Assembly: GCA_949878425.1 (NCBI GenBank) | Contig: CATLAL010000011.1 | Coordinates: 1 to 64,000 of the forward strand | Direction of reading: 5' to 3' | Source of the DNA: an uncultured Oscillospiraceae bacterium | GTDB taxonomy: Bacteria > Bacillota > Clostridia > Oscillospirales > Oscillospiraceae | Length of the DNA: 64,000 nucleotides | In this document: in pieces, positions 1 through 6,816 of the stretch | Layout: the number at the start of each line of letters is the position of its first letter | How positions within the stretch are numbered: the first letter of the stretch is position 1 | Translations under genes and position numbers: made by a program | Notes under the pieces: model-generated | What the model was told of the DNA's origin: nothing | What the model saw: the letters and a program-made list of their open reading frames with translations, nothing else | The model's database searches: none

Positions 1-1
1 T

Positions 2-214
2 GTCCTCGCCCTGGTGTGGAAAATCCTCGGTACTCTGCTGGGCAAGATTTTTTCAGTGCCGCTGGTTCTGGTTGTCATCAGCCTCGTGTATGAGAAGTTT
101 TTTGGCAGTTCACGTAAAGCCCGCCAGACGGAGCACAACGGGGAAGCCTTGGAGCGGTGGGCCGGACAGGTTTTCAAGGCTCGGAACTCCACTTTATCAA
201 GGTGGGCGCGGTGA
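2..214 (+). CDS. 5'-truncated hypothetical membrane protein fragment
   Basis: An open frame runs in from the left window edge and stops at 212-214. It encodes a hydrophobic, probably membrane-spanning segment (about residues 8-30) followed by a charged tail. I do not recognise the family. The +1 frame continues from about 170 to a stop at 268-270 with protein-like text (ELHFIKVGAVSNPHRMEEIS), so the original gene may have run on through a frameshift, or two small genes may overlap. It lies just upstream of the Rep origin and is probably part of the same mobile element. Function unknown. Confidence 0.3.
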   Translation, partial: VLALVWKILGTLLGKIFSVPLVLVVISLVYEKFFGSSRKARQTEHNGEALERWAGQVFKARNSTLSRWAR

Positions 215-275
215 GCAATCCCCACCGCATGGAGGAAATTTCCGCTAAAGCGTTAGGGGGCAAGCAGTAAGGAGG

Positions 276-316
276 CCCCCGCCGCCCGCAGGGCGAAGCC
301 CAGCGGGCGGCGGGGG
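276..316 (+). terminator. GC-rich stem-loop after the left-edge gene
   Basis: A perfect 14-bp GC-only stem (276-289 with 303-316) closes a 13-nt loop. No T-run follows. It directly abuts the origin hairpin, so it may terminate the upstream gene or form part of the replication origin region. Confidence 0.5.
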
Positions 317-344
317 TTGCCTGGATAGTATTACCCAGGCAACC
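315..344 (+). other. Rolling-circle replication origin, CRESS-DNA virus type
   Basis: GGTTGCCTGG (315-324) pairs perfectly with CCAGGCAACC (335-344). The 10-nt loop contains TAGTATTAC at 326-334, the conserved nonanucleotide at the apex of circovirus and nanovirus origins (consensus NANTATTAC), which Rep nicks between TATT and AC. It lies 39 bases upstream of a gene whose product has all hallmark motifs of a CRESS-type Rep. The structure and motif are read directly from the sequence; origin function is inferred from this combination. Confidence 0.85.
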
Positions 345-346
345 TC

Positions 347-359
347 TGTACCGTGTACC
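347..359 (+). repeat. Tandem iterons beside the origin
   Basis: TGTACC occurs twice in tandem with a 7-nt period (347-352 and 354-359), immediately 3' of the origin stem-loop and upstream of rep. In CRESS-DNA viruses such short tandem repeats next to the stem-loop are the Rep recognition sites; that role here is inferred. Confidence 0.5.
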
Positions 360-382
360 ATCCAGGAAAAGGAAGCTGAAAC

Positions 383-1345
383 ATGGGAAAAGACACACGA
401 CACCGAAAATATCAATTAACCATCAATAATCCCGGTGAAACCTGGACACATGAGAAAATCAAAACAGCCCTTAAAGCATTGAACCTAAAATATTACTGTA
501 TGGCTGACGAAACAGGCCAGCAAGAACAGACACCCCATACCCATATCTATTTAGTGACCAGCGTATCAGCTATACGCTTTTCCACGGTAAAGGGCCTGTT
601 TCCAACGGCGCACATTGAACCCGCACAGGGGACAAGCGAGGAAAACCGGGCGTATATCCAGAAGTCGGGGAAATGGGCGGAAGGAGAGAAAGGGGAAACC
701 TCTGTTCCCGGGACATTCGAGGAGTGGGGGGAATGTCCCAACGAACGGCCAGGGGAACGCGCAGACTTAGCCATACTGTATGAGTACATCAAGGAAGGGC
801 TGTCCAACTATGAAATCATGGAGGCGAACCCGGATTATATGCTGAGCCTGGAGAAGATCGAGCGGGCGCGGCAAGCAGTGCGGGAACAGCAGTACCGGGA
901 AACGTTCCGGGAGTTGGAGGTTACTTACATATGGGGGCCGACAGGGACGGGGAAAACCCGCAGCGTGATGGAGGGGCACAGCTACGCCGGGGTATACCGG
1001 GTGACGGACTACGGGCACCCCTTCGACAGCTACGCAGGGGAAGAAGTGCTGTTGCTTGATGAATATTCGAGCAATTTCAAAATCCGAGATTTGCTGAACT
1101 ATCTGGACGGCTATCCGCTGACATTGCCAGCGCGGTACAGTAACCGGGTGGCGTGTTATAGGCGGGTCTATATTATATCAAACTTATGCCTGACAAAGCA
1201 ATACCCGGAAATACAATACGAATCCCCGGCAACGTATGGGGCATTGTTGCGGCGAATCCATAAAGTGCGGCGGTACACAGGCCCCGGCAGGTACGAGGAA
1301 TACAGCACCGCCGAATACATGGAAAACCCGTTTTTACAGCGGTAG
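383..1345 (+). CDS. rep: CRESS-DNA-type replication initiator (HUH endonuclease + SF3 helicase)
   Basis: 320 aa, close to the size of circovirus Rep. The N-terminal HUH rolling-circle endonuclease shows motif I YQLTINNP (10-17), motif II HTHIYL (52-57, metal-binding His pair) and motif III YIQK (91-94, nicking Tyr plus Lys), the last within the CRESS-like context HIEPAQG...EENRAYI. The C-terminal superfamily 3 helicase has Walker A GPTGTGKT (185-192), Walker B VLLLDEY (222-228) and motif C IISN (264-267). The start ATG has an AAGGAAG ribosome site. The product should nick the adjacent TAGTATTAC hairpin and unwind the replicating circle. Bacterial plasmid homologues of eukaryotic ssDNA virus Reps (pCRESS groups) are known from Clostridia. 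No capsid gene or integrase is visible here. Confidence 0.93.
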   Translation: MGKDTRHRKYQLTINNPGETWTHEKIKTALKALNLKYYCMADETGQQEQTPHTHIYLVTSVSAIRFSTVKGLFPTAHIEPAQGTSEENRAYIQKSGKWAEGEKGETSVPGTFEEWGECPNERPGERADLAILYEYIKEGLSNYEIMEANPDYMLSLEKIERARQAVREQQYRETFRELEVTYIWGPTGTGKTRSVMEGHSYAGVYRVTDYGHPFDSYAGEEVLLLDEYSSNFKIRDLLNYLDGYPLTLPARYSNRVACYRRVYIISNLCLTKQYPEIQYESPATYGALLRRIHKVRRYTGPGRYEEYSTAEYMENPFLQR

Positions 1346-1491
1346 CAGAAGCGGAAGAAGGACGAACCGCACCCAGGAGGACAGCGGCGAACAGGCCATA
1401 GAGACAAGAGGGGGAGGGTAGAGCACTCCTATAGCAATAACGGCCCCGCAGGGCCGCACCTTTGAAAACCGAGAAAAAGGAGGTGGAACAA

Positions 1492-1659
1492 GTGCCCCCG
1501 GCAGAGCCAAGGCAGACGGAAGATACACAGACGGTCATACCTGACTTTGAGATAGAAGCAATGGCCCGTGTCCTGCTTCCGGCGCTCCGCGCTTTCTACG
1601 CCAGCCCGGAAGGGCAGGCGGCGTTTGAGGAATGGAAGCACCAGCAAGAGAATACATAA
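1492..1659 (+). CDS. Small hypothetical protein of mobile-element type (55 aa)
   Basis: The GTG start at 1492 is chosen because an AAGGAGG motif sits 8 bases upstream; a TTG at 1462 has no such site. The product is acidic and ends ALRAFYASPEGQAAFEEWK. Similar short proteins with this LLP-x-FYxSxEGQxxFxxWK pattern accompany replication and integration genes of mobile elements in gut Firmicutes, as far as I recall. Function unknown. It follows rep in the same orientation and ends just before a terminator. Confidence 0.55.
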   Translation: MPPAEPRQTEDTQTVIPDFEIEAMARVLLPALRAFYASPEGQAAFEEWKHQQENT

Positions 1660-1666
1660 CAAGGAA

Positions 1667-1697
1667 CGGCCCCCGTCATACCGACAGGGGCCGCTTT
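1667..1697 (+). terminator. Rho-independent terminator after the rep cassette
   Basis: CGGCCCC (1667-1673) pairs with GGGGCCG (1687-1693), with an inner GTC/GAC extension, followed by CTTTCC. It closes the rep - small ORF transcription unit. Confidence 0.6.
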
Positions 1698-1776
1698 CCT
1701 ATGTGCTGATATTGTCCAAATAGACAACAAACCCGAACCCGTCCCCGATGGGAAACAAGTTCGGATTATGTTGCTT

Positions 1777-1852
<76 letters not shown>

Positions 1853-1940
1853 ATATTGATTTTCACTTTTAAAATCCTGCGCTTTTCCTAATTCTGTAAC
1901 CATACTTTCTGTTTTTTTCTATTTCCTTGAAGCGAGATTT

Positions 1941-1969
1941 ACTATAGCAGGTTTATCTCGATTTGTCAA
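1941..1969 (-). promoter_or_regulatory. Sigma-A promoter of tRNA-Ala
   Basis: On the minus strand TTGACA (1969-1964) and TATAGT (1946-1941) are separated by exactly 17 bases. The tRNA starts about 80 bases downstream. Confidence 0.75.
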
Positions 1970-2082
1970 GACAGTTTTTCAGCAAAAAGAGAAAAATTTT
2001 TACTGCCACACCCACTGTTATTTAGGTACGACGAAAAAAGGCGCACACTTGCCCGGTTTGGGCGAGTCTGCGGTCTCTTTTA

Positions 2083-2390
2083 TTGCTTTTGCAAAAGGAC
2101 ATCTTGCAGAGACTTCCGGGAATGGATTGGGAAAGCTGTACGCTGACCCGCTACGACAACGATTATCAGAACGCAAAGGAATCCCTGGAGGGCCTGCGGA
2201 ACATCGTCTTTATTGCAATCGCCGTGGTATCGATAATTTGCTTTTTGGTGCTGGCACTGTTTCTGACCCTGCGGCTTCGTGGGCGTGTCCACGAAGCCGG
2301 CGTCTATCTGACAAAGGAGTGTATCGTAAAGGAACGGGGACACCCCGAAAACAGCAGGCGGCACAGGGGCGCGGGAAAGGACGCGCAGGA
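2083..2390 (+). pseudogene. Remnant of an FtsX-type ABC transporter permease
   Basis: The translation (GMDWESCTLTRYDNDYQNA, then a transmembrane segment, then LRLRGRVHEAGV) matches the periplasmic-loop-to-TM2 junction of MacB/FtsX-like bacteriocin or antimicrobial-peptide ABC permeases from gut Firmicutes. Both the N-terminal TM and the C-terminal TM segments are missing, and no ATPase partner is present. No credible start codon is seen. After about residue 75 the text becomes unrelated. Read as a deletion remnant. Confidence 0.55.
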
Positions 2391-2402
2391 CGGCATCCTG
2401 GA

Positions 2403-2660
2403 GCCGGACGATCCTCTGTTTAAGAAGAAATGCAGGGAGCTGGACGCCAGGGGCGCGATGTACCGGGTGAACCGCCTGTCCTGGCGGAAGGACGAGCTGC
2501 CCAGCGAGGAGGAGTATCGGATCGCCAGGGCCAGCCTGGGCAGAGCGGGCTGGGAGTGGACTACATCCTCACCCACTGCTGCTCCACCTCTGTGCAGGAT
2601 GAACTGAGCGGCGGATTCTATCCGGCGGACGCCCTGACAGATCTCCTGTTTATAATGTCA
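2403..2660 (+). pseudogene. Remnant of a calcineurin-like metallophosphoesterase
   Basis: The segment reads LDARGAMYRVNRLSWRKDELPSEEEY...GRAGWE and, after a one-base deletion near 2555, continues in another frame as VDYILTHCCSTSVQDELSGG. This is the middle-to-C-terminal part of a Clostridia metallophosphoesterase family, including the THC motif near the metal site. The N-terminal metal-binding half is absent and the end is cut near 2650. It is fused head-to-tail with the permease remnant, consistent with a deletion scar. Confidence 0.55.
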
Positions 2661-2750
2661 CTTATACGCAGGTTTAGTTGAAATTTGATAAATATGATGT
2701 ATAGTCACTCTATAAATTGTCTATAGTCACATATTTTAAGATGCTGTAGT

Positions 2751-2791
2751 GCAGGTTTGGGTGAAATCCTCCTCACTTAAACCTGCTTTTA
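2751..2791 (+). terminator. Stem-loop with T-run
   Basis: GCAGGTTT (2751-2758) pairs with AAACCTGC (2780-2787) with an internal TGA/TCA extension, followed by TTTTATTG. It lies downstream of the gene remnants. The rest of the 2682-3255 gap holds a truncated MITE-like repeat (2818-2930) and no convincing gene. Confidence 0.5.
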
Positions 2792-2817
2792 TTGTCTGTA
2801 TCATGGGGTTAAAACCC

Positions 2818-2930
2818 TCCTGCCGCGTTAAAAATTTTTGACGTACGACAGTACGCCTGCAAATTTTTGCCTTGCTTACGGCAAAAATTTCCTCGAAAAT
2901 CCACCCATTTCTCTTATGTGAACAGACCCT
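2818..2930 (-). repeat. MITE-like repeat, truncated copy A
   Basis: Reversed, this segment closely matches the first about 113 bases of the 163-bp repeat at 12290-12452, including the tip AGGGTCTGTTCACATAAG and the core GCAGGCGTACTGTCGTACG. Similarity stops after AACGCGGCAG, so the other end is missing. No ORF inside. Confidence 0.8.
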
Positions 2931-3255
2931 AAGAAGTAATTCTAAGCCCGCCCGCCTGCGGCGGCGGCCCCCAGGACAAGGGAGCAGCCCCCAATAGAAG
3001 TAAAACGTTCTGAAAAGCCAATAAAACAGGTTAAAATCGGGGCATATCACCTCTTTCAGAAGAATTTGAGGGTGATATGCTCCGATTATTTTTATAACTT
3101 ATAGCTTGCGTTCAGGGAGGAAACGGGGTAGAAATGGCACAATGGATGGGCTGGAAGCCGGCGCGTACACATCAGACCTCGTATACACCAAGGCAGCCGG
3201 TGGCCTGATGGTACAGGAGTGTGTGTTTCGCAAGTTCCAGATGCGGATTTTTCCT

Positions 3256-3705
3256 TTATTCCCCGCGCTTCTCCTTCTCGCGGCGGTACTGCCCCAAAAG
3301 GCCGTCGTACTTTCTGCCTGTAATGCGGAAATAGATATCAAATCCCAGGGTCATCACAAAGAAGGTGGCGAAAAAGCTGCCGATGAATGTCACCCAGCTC
3401 CCTGTCTGCTCCACCGGGAACCAGTCCGCCTTCCAGGCCAGCAGCGACAGCAGCGGCAGGAACAGCGCCAAGAACAGCAGGCTCCGCAGGGTGTAGCGCA
3501 TCTTCCGGATAATCCAGTCTGAAAAGCACACCGCCTGGAGCAGCGCCCCCAGCACGCAGGCCAGCAGCAGCGTCCACAGCATGGAAACGGATACCTCCTG
3601 GTTGTCAAACACCAGGCAGAAGAAAAGGTAAATCACCATAGCGCCGGTATAGAGGGCGCATACCGCCGTTTTCAATGCCATAACGCCCTTAAAAAAACGC
3701 TTCAT
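3256..3705 (-). CDS. DUF3021 family membrane protein
   Basis: 149 aa with four hydrophobic segments (about residues 10-33, 43-62, 72-90 and 103-123) and a short charged tail, the pattern of DUF3021. These proteins are typically encoded directly after a LytTR DNA-binding protein; here the start overlaps the end of the lytTR gene by 4 bases, so the two are translationally coupled. The molecular function is not established; a role in modulating the regulator from the membrane is likely. Confidence 0.85.
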   Translation of the reverse strand: MKRFFKGVMALKTAVCALYTGAMVIYLFFCLVFDNQEVSVSMLWTLLLACVLGALLQAVCFSDWIIRKMRYTLRSLLFLALFLPLLSLLAWKADWFPVEQTGSWVTFIGSFFATFFVMTLGFDIYFRITGRKYDGLLGQYRREKEKRGE

Positions 3706-4160
3706 CTCAAAATACTCCTTTCCACTTCCCGCAGCTTCTCCTTCATCCCCACAGCGTACTGGCGGGACACATACAGCCGTTCCCCGTTGTCCATTGTCAC
3801 CATCAGCCTTCCCCCCAGCTCCGGACGGATCGACCGGATGCGGCGAAAGTTAACGATGGCCGACCGCCCCGCCCGCATAAAGTCCAGCTTCCGCAGGCCC
3901 TCCTCCAGCTCGTACAGCCGGAGCGCGCACTCATAGGTCCCCTTTTCCGTGTAGAGAAAGGTTCTCTTATCCGCCGTATCGATATAGAGGACATCCTTTA
4001 CGTCCAGCAGGTGGCGCTCTCCCTCCAGAGTACCCACCAGCTTCCGCTGGTAAATGCGCAGCATGGCCACCAGACGCAGCAGCTCCTCGTCCGCCTGAGG
4101 ACAGTTGATAATGACCTCCGTCTCCGGGTAAGACGGATCCTGATTCAGCGTAATTTTCAT
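3702..4160 (-). CDS. LytTR-domain transcriptional regulator
   Basis: 152 aa. A short N-terminal region (1-45) is followed by a LytTR DNA-binding domain (about 50-148) with the typical DVLYIDTADKRTFLYT and FMRAGRSAIVNFRRI segments. There is no receiver domain, so this is a stand-alone regulator. It forms a two-gene operon with the DUF3021 protein. A -35/-10 pair and two direct repeats lie just upstream, suggesting autoregulation. Family members usually control membrane or transport genes. Confidence 0.9.
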   Translation of the reverse strand: MKITLNQDPSYPETEVIINCPQADEELLRLVAMLRIYQRKLVGTLEGERHLLDVKDVLYIDTADKRTFLYTEKGTYECALRLYELEEGLRKLDFMRAGRSAIVNFRRIRSIRPELGGRLMVTMDNGERLYVSRQYAVGMKEKLREVERSILR

Positions 4161-4181
4161 GCCCTGCCTCCTTTCCCGCCC

Positions 4182-4210
4182 ATTGTGGCAGATTGATCCG
4201 GCGATTGCAA
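4182..4210 (-). promoter_or_regulatory. Promoter of the lytTR-DUF3021 operon
   Basis: On the minus strand TTGCAA (4210-4205), 17 bases, then CACAAT (4187-4182). It lies 22 bases upstream of the start codon. Confidence 0.6.
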
Positions 4211-4222
4211 GCGTTTTTGCCC

Positions 4223-4258
4223 CAGCGGGCAGTTTCCCGCCCTCAGCGGCAGTTTCCC
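4223..4258 (-). promoter_or_regulatory. Direct-repeat operator, probable LytTR binding site
   Basis: CAGCGGGCAGTTTCCC (4223-4238) and CAGCGGCAGTTTCCC (4244-4258) repeat with a 20-21 bp period, two helical turns. Each contains CAGTT, compatible with the LytTR half-site consensus. The pair sits about 13 bases upstream of the -35 element, a typical activator position. Confidence 0.55.
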
Positions 4259-4359
4259 AGCGGTCATAGGAGCGGCGGGGAGGCTCCGGAAATCCGGAGC
4301 CTCCCCGCCAGACAGAGAAACATGCCTGTTACTTTTTATAACGAATGGGTAAACGGGCA

Positions 4360-4529
4360 AAAAAACTATGAAACACCCTCCGCAAGCATCCGCTCCGAAC
4401 CGGCGCCCTCGCGGCACATTTCGTCCCGCTTAATGCTGCTCGGTTCCCCGCCTGACATGGTTCGCAGGCTTCCATTGCGCGAGACCGGAACCTCAACGCG
4501 AATGCCTGCGGAGGACATTCCATAGTACG
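4360..4529 (-). ncRNA. ffs: Signal recognition particle RNA (SRP RNA)
   Basis: Minus-strand sequence contains the diagnostic SRP helix 8 core GCGAACCATGTCAGGCGGGG followed by AACCGAGCAGCATTAAGCGG, nearly identical to the B. subtilis scRNA core. The flanks CCTCCGCAGGCATTCGC and GCGGATGCTTGCGGAGG pair to form the long helix 5. A perfect TTGACA-17-TATAAT promoter lies upstream and a T7 tract ends the gene. Exact ends are approximate. The RNA binds Ffh and directs membrane protein translocation. Confidence 0.92.
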
Positions 4530-4535
4530 GTCACG

Positions 4536-4564
4536 ATTATACACGAACCAGGCGCTTCTGTCAA
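4536..4564 (-). promoter_or_regulatory. Promoter of the SRP RNA gene
   Basis: Consensus TTGACA (4564-4559), 17-base spacer, TATAAT (4541-4536) on the minus strand. The fully consensus hexamers fit a highly expressed stable RNA. Confidence 0.9.
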
Positions 4565-4635
4565 TCCCAAAGTTTTGGGGAGGCGCGCCGGTCTCATAAA
4601 TATGAGGCCGGCGTGACTGCGGGCGTTTTTTAAGA

Positions 4636-4664
4636 TTGACAACCCCGCGTTTTCCTGCCATACT
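4636..4664 (+). promoter_or_regulatory. Promoter of citC
   Basis: TTGACA (4636-4641), 17 bases, CATACT (4659-4664). The start codon follows at 4696. Confidence 0.65.
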
Positions 4665-4695
4665 GGAAGCACCCTTGAACGCTGGAGGAGCCTCC

Positions 4696-5715
4696 ATGGA
4701 ATACGGTTATCATGAGCAGACGCTCAGCCCGGCCCGGGGCAGGACGCTGGAGGAGCTGCGCTCCTTTCTGGCGGACGCCGGGCTCGCCTACGCGCCGGGG
4801 GCGGAACACACGGTGATCATCCGGGACAGCGGCGGGCAAATTGCCGCCGCGGGCTCTCTGGAGGGTCCTGTCGTCAAGTGCGTCGCCGCGGCCCCAGACC
4901 ACCAGGGGGAGGGCCTGACCGCCTCGGTTCTCACGGCGCTGCGCCGTCTGGCGCTGGAGGCGGGACACCGGCGGCTGTTTCTCTACACCAAACCGGAAAA
5001 CCGGACGCACTTTTCCGGCCTTGGCTTCTGGGAAGTGGCCGCCACGGACCGGGCCCTGCTGATGGAGGACCGCCGGAACGGCTTCAACATCTGGGCGGAG
5101 TCCATCCGCAGCCCCCGGGCCTCCAAAACCATCGGCGCAGTGGTCATGAACTGCAACCCCATGACGCTGGGCCACCGCTATTTGATCGAACAGGCCGCCG
5201 CCCAGTGCGATTTTCTCTACCTGCTGGTGGTATCGGAGGACAAGAGCGCCGTTCCGGCGGAGGACCGCCGCGCCATCGTGGAGGCCGCGGCGGCGGATCT
5301 GGAGAACGTGTCTGTGGCGGGCACCGGGCAGTACCTCATCTCCGCCGCCACCTTCCCGGACTACTTTCTGAAGGACAAGAGCCGGACCGGGGCGGTCTGG
5401 GCGGACATGGACATTGTCCTCTTTCTGCGGCTGGCCCGCCAGCTGGGAATCTCCCGCCGCTTTGTAGGCAGCGAGCCCCTCTGTCCTGTGACAGCCGCCT
5501 ACAACCGCGCCATGACCCGCGCCCTCCCCGCCGGCGGCGTCCAGCTGGTGGAGCTGGAGCGTCTGGAGCGGGCGGGGACGCCCATCAGCGCCACCGCCGT
5601 CCGGCAGCTGGTGCGGGCGGGCCGCTGGCAGGATATCCGCCCCCTGGTCCCGGACGCCTCTTTCCGCTGGTTCGCCAGGGCGGAAAACCGGGAGCGCTTT
5701 CTGTCCAGGCTTTAG
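4696..5715 (+). CDS. citC: [Citrate (pro-3S)-lyase] ligase
   Basis: 339 aa from the ATG at 4696, chosen for its GGAGGAG ribosome site. The N-terminal half is a GNAT-like domain; the C-terminal half is a nucleotidyltransferase with MNCNPMTLGHRYLIE (TxGH-type nucleotide-binding motif) and ISATAVR. CitC acetylates the prosthetic group of the citrate lyase acyl carrier protein, using ATP and acetate. No citD, citE, citF, citX or citG is nearby and the gene has its own promoter, so it is an orphan here: the lyase may be elsewhere, or the enzyme may act on another carrier. Confidence 0.88.
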   Translation: MEYGYHEQTLSPARGRTLEELRSFLADAGLAYAPGAEHTVIIRDSGGQIAAAGSLEGPVVKCVAAAPDHQGEGLTASVLTALRRLALEAGHRRLFLYTKPENRTHFSGLGFWEVAATDRALLMEDRRNGFNIWAESIRSPRASKTIGAVVMNCNPMTLGHRYLIEQAAAQCDFLYLLVVSEDKSAVPAEDRRAIVEAAAADLENVSVAGTGQYLISAATFPDYFLKDKSRTGAVWADMDIVLFLRLARQLGISRRFVGSEPLCPVTAAYNRAMTRALPAGGVQLVELERLERAGTPISATAVRQLVRAGRWQDIRPLVPDASFRWFARAENRERFLSRL

Positions 5716-5829
5716 AATCCTATTTAAAACCCGTCAAAACGGCCAGATTTTAGAGCCTGTTCCGTATCTCAGCGAGTACGAAATGACGGGGGGATTTTTC
5801 GCCAATCAAGGCGAGAAGCTGAGGGCATA

Positions 5830-5858
5830 TTGACATTCAAGCGGGTTTCCAGTACAAT
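5830..5858 (+). promoter_or_regulatory. Promoter of the ECF-S / hydrogenase operon
   Basis: TTGACA (5830-5835), 17 bases, TACAAT (5853-5858). The first gene starts at 5895 with a GGAGGAG site. Confidence 0.75.
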
Positions 5859-5894
5859 TACAGAAAAAATACAACCAACTGTGGAGGAGAACAG

Positions 5895-6422
5895 ATGGAC
5901 TCTCACAGCAGCCGGAGTGTGCTCCGGATTACGGAGACGGCGGCCCTGGCGGCGCTGCTGGTGTCGCTCCAGGCGGTGACCAGGCCCGCCGGACAGTACG
6001 TCACCGGCTCCTGCGTCAACGCGGTGCTGGCCCTGTCGGTTTTGACGGCGGGCCTGTGGAGCGGCGGGGCGGTGGCCCTGCTGTCGCCGTTTTTCGCGTT
6101 TCTGCTGGGGATCGGGCCCCAGGTGCCGGCTCTTGTACCGGCCATCGCGGCGGGGAACCTGGTGTTTGTGCTGGTCCTCCGGGCCGGGGCGAAGGGGCCC
6201 CTCTGGCGGCGGCTGGCGGTGTGGCTGGGGGCCGCCCTGGCCAAGTTCGCGGCGCTGTACCTGCTGGTGGTGAAGCTGCTGTGCGCCGTGCTCCCCCTGA
6301 AGCCGCCCCAGATCGAGACCTTTACCGCCATGTTCTCCCTGCCCCAGCTGGTGACGGCCCTGGCGGGCGGGGGGATCGCCCTGGCGCTGGCCCCGCCGCT
6401 GCGGCGGGCCCTGAGGCGGTGA
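5895..6422 (+). CDS. ECF transporter S-component-like membrane protein
   Basis: 175 aa with about five hydrophobic segments and a short cytoplasmic N-terminus (SVLRITETAALAALLVSLQAVTR style) typical of ECF S components, which bind a vitamin or metal in the membrane. No EcfA/EcfT genes are nearby, so it would use a shared module. It opens an operon with a DUF3784 protein and an [FeFe]-hydrogenase. Substrate unknown; the family assignment rests on topology and the N-terminal pattern. Confidence 0.6.
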   Translation: MDSHSSRSVLRITETAALAALLVSLQAVTRPAGQYVTGSCVNAVLALSVLTAGLWSGGAVALLSPFFAFLLGIGPQVPALVPAIAAGNLVFVLVLRAGAKGPLWRRLAVWLGAALAKFAALYLLVVKLLCAVLPLKPPQIETFTAMFSLPQLVTALAGGGIALALAPPLRRALRR

Positions 6423-6462
6423 GGGAGACCGCACAATTTACACAACAGAGGAGGTATCACCC

Positions 6463-6801
6463 ATGGGCGCTTCCCAAATTGTCATCGGCGCCGTCTACCT
6501 GGCCCTGGCCGCGGGCGCGCTCCGCATCAGCTGTCTCCAGTTCCGGGAGAAGGGCTTTCTCTTCAACAACGGCTGGCTGTGGGCCTCCCCGGAGGAGCGC
6601 CGGCGGATGAGAGCGGAGGACAAGCGGCCCCTCTACCGCCAGTCCGGCGTGGTGTTCCTGCTGCTCGGGCTCACCTTTCTGACCCTGGCCGTCCAGATTG
6701 TCACGGACTGGCTCTGGCTGTTCTTCCCGGCCGCGTTCCTCATTCTCAGCGCGATCATCTACGGCGTCGCGTCATCTGTTAAAATCGAACGGCGCAAATA
6801 A
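6463..6801 (+). CDS. DUF3784-like small membrane protein
   Basis: 112 aa with hydrophobic segments at about 3-22, 63-82 and 85-103, separated by a charged loop (ASPEERRRMRAEDKRPLYRQ). The loop with F-x-N/G-x-G...S-x-E-E-R and the following paired TM helices resemble DUF3784. An AGGAGG site precedes the ATG. It lies 15 bases upstream of the hydrogenase gene and is probably co-transcribed. Function unknown. Confidence 0.6.
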   Translation: MGASQIVIGAVYLALAAGALRISCLQFREKGFLFNNGWLWASPEERRRMRAEDKRPLYRQSGVVFLLLGLTFLTLAVQIVTDWLWLFFPAAFLILSAIIYGVASSVKIERRK

Positions 6802-6816
6802 AAGGAGGTACCCCCT

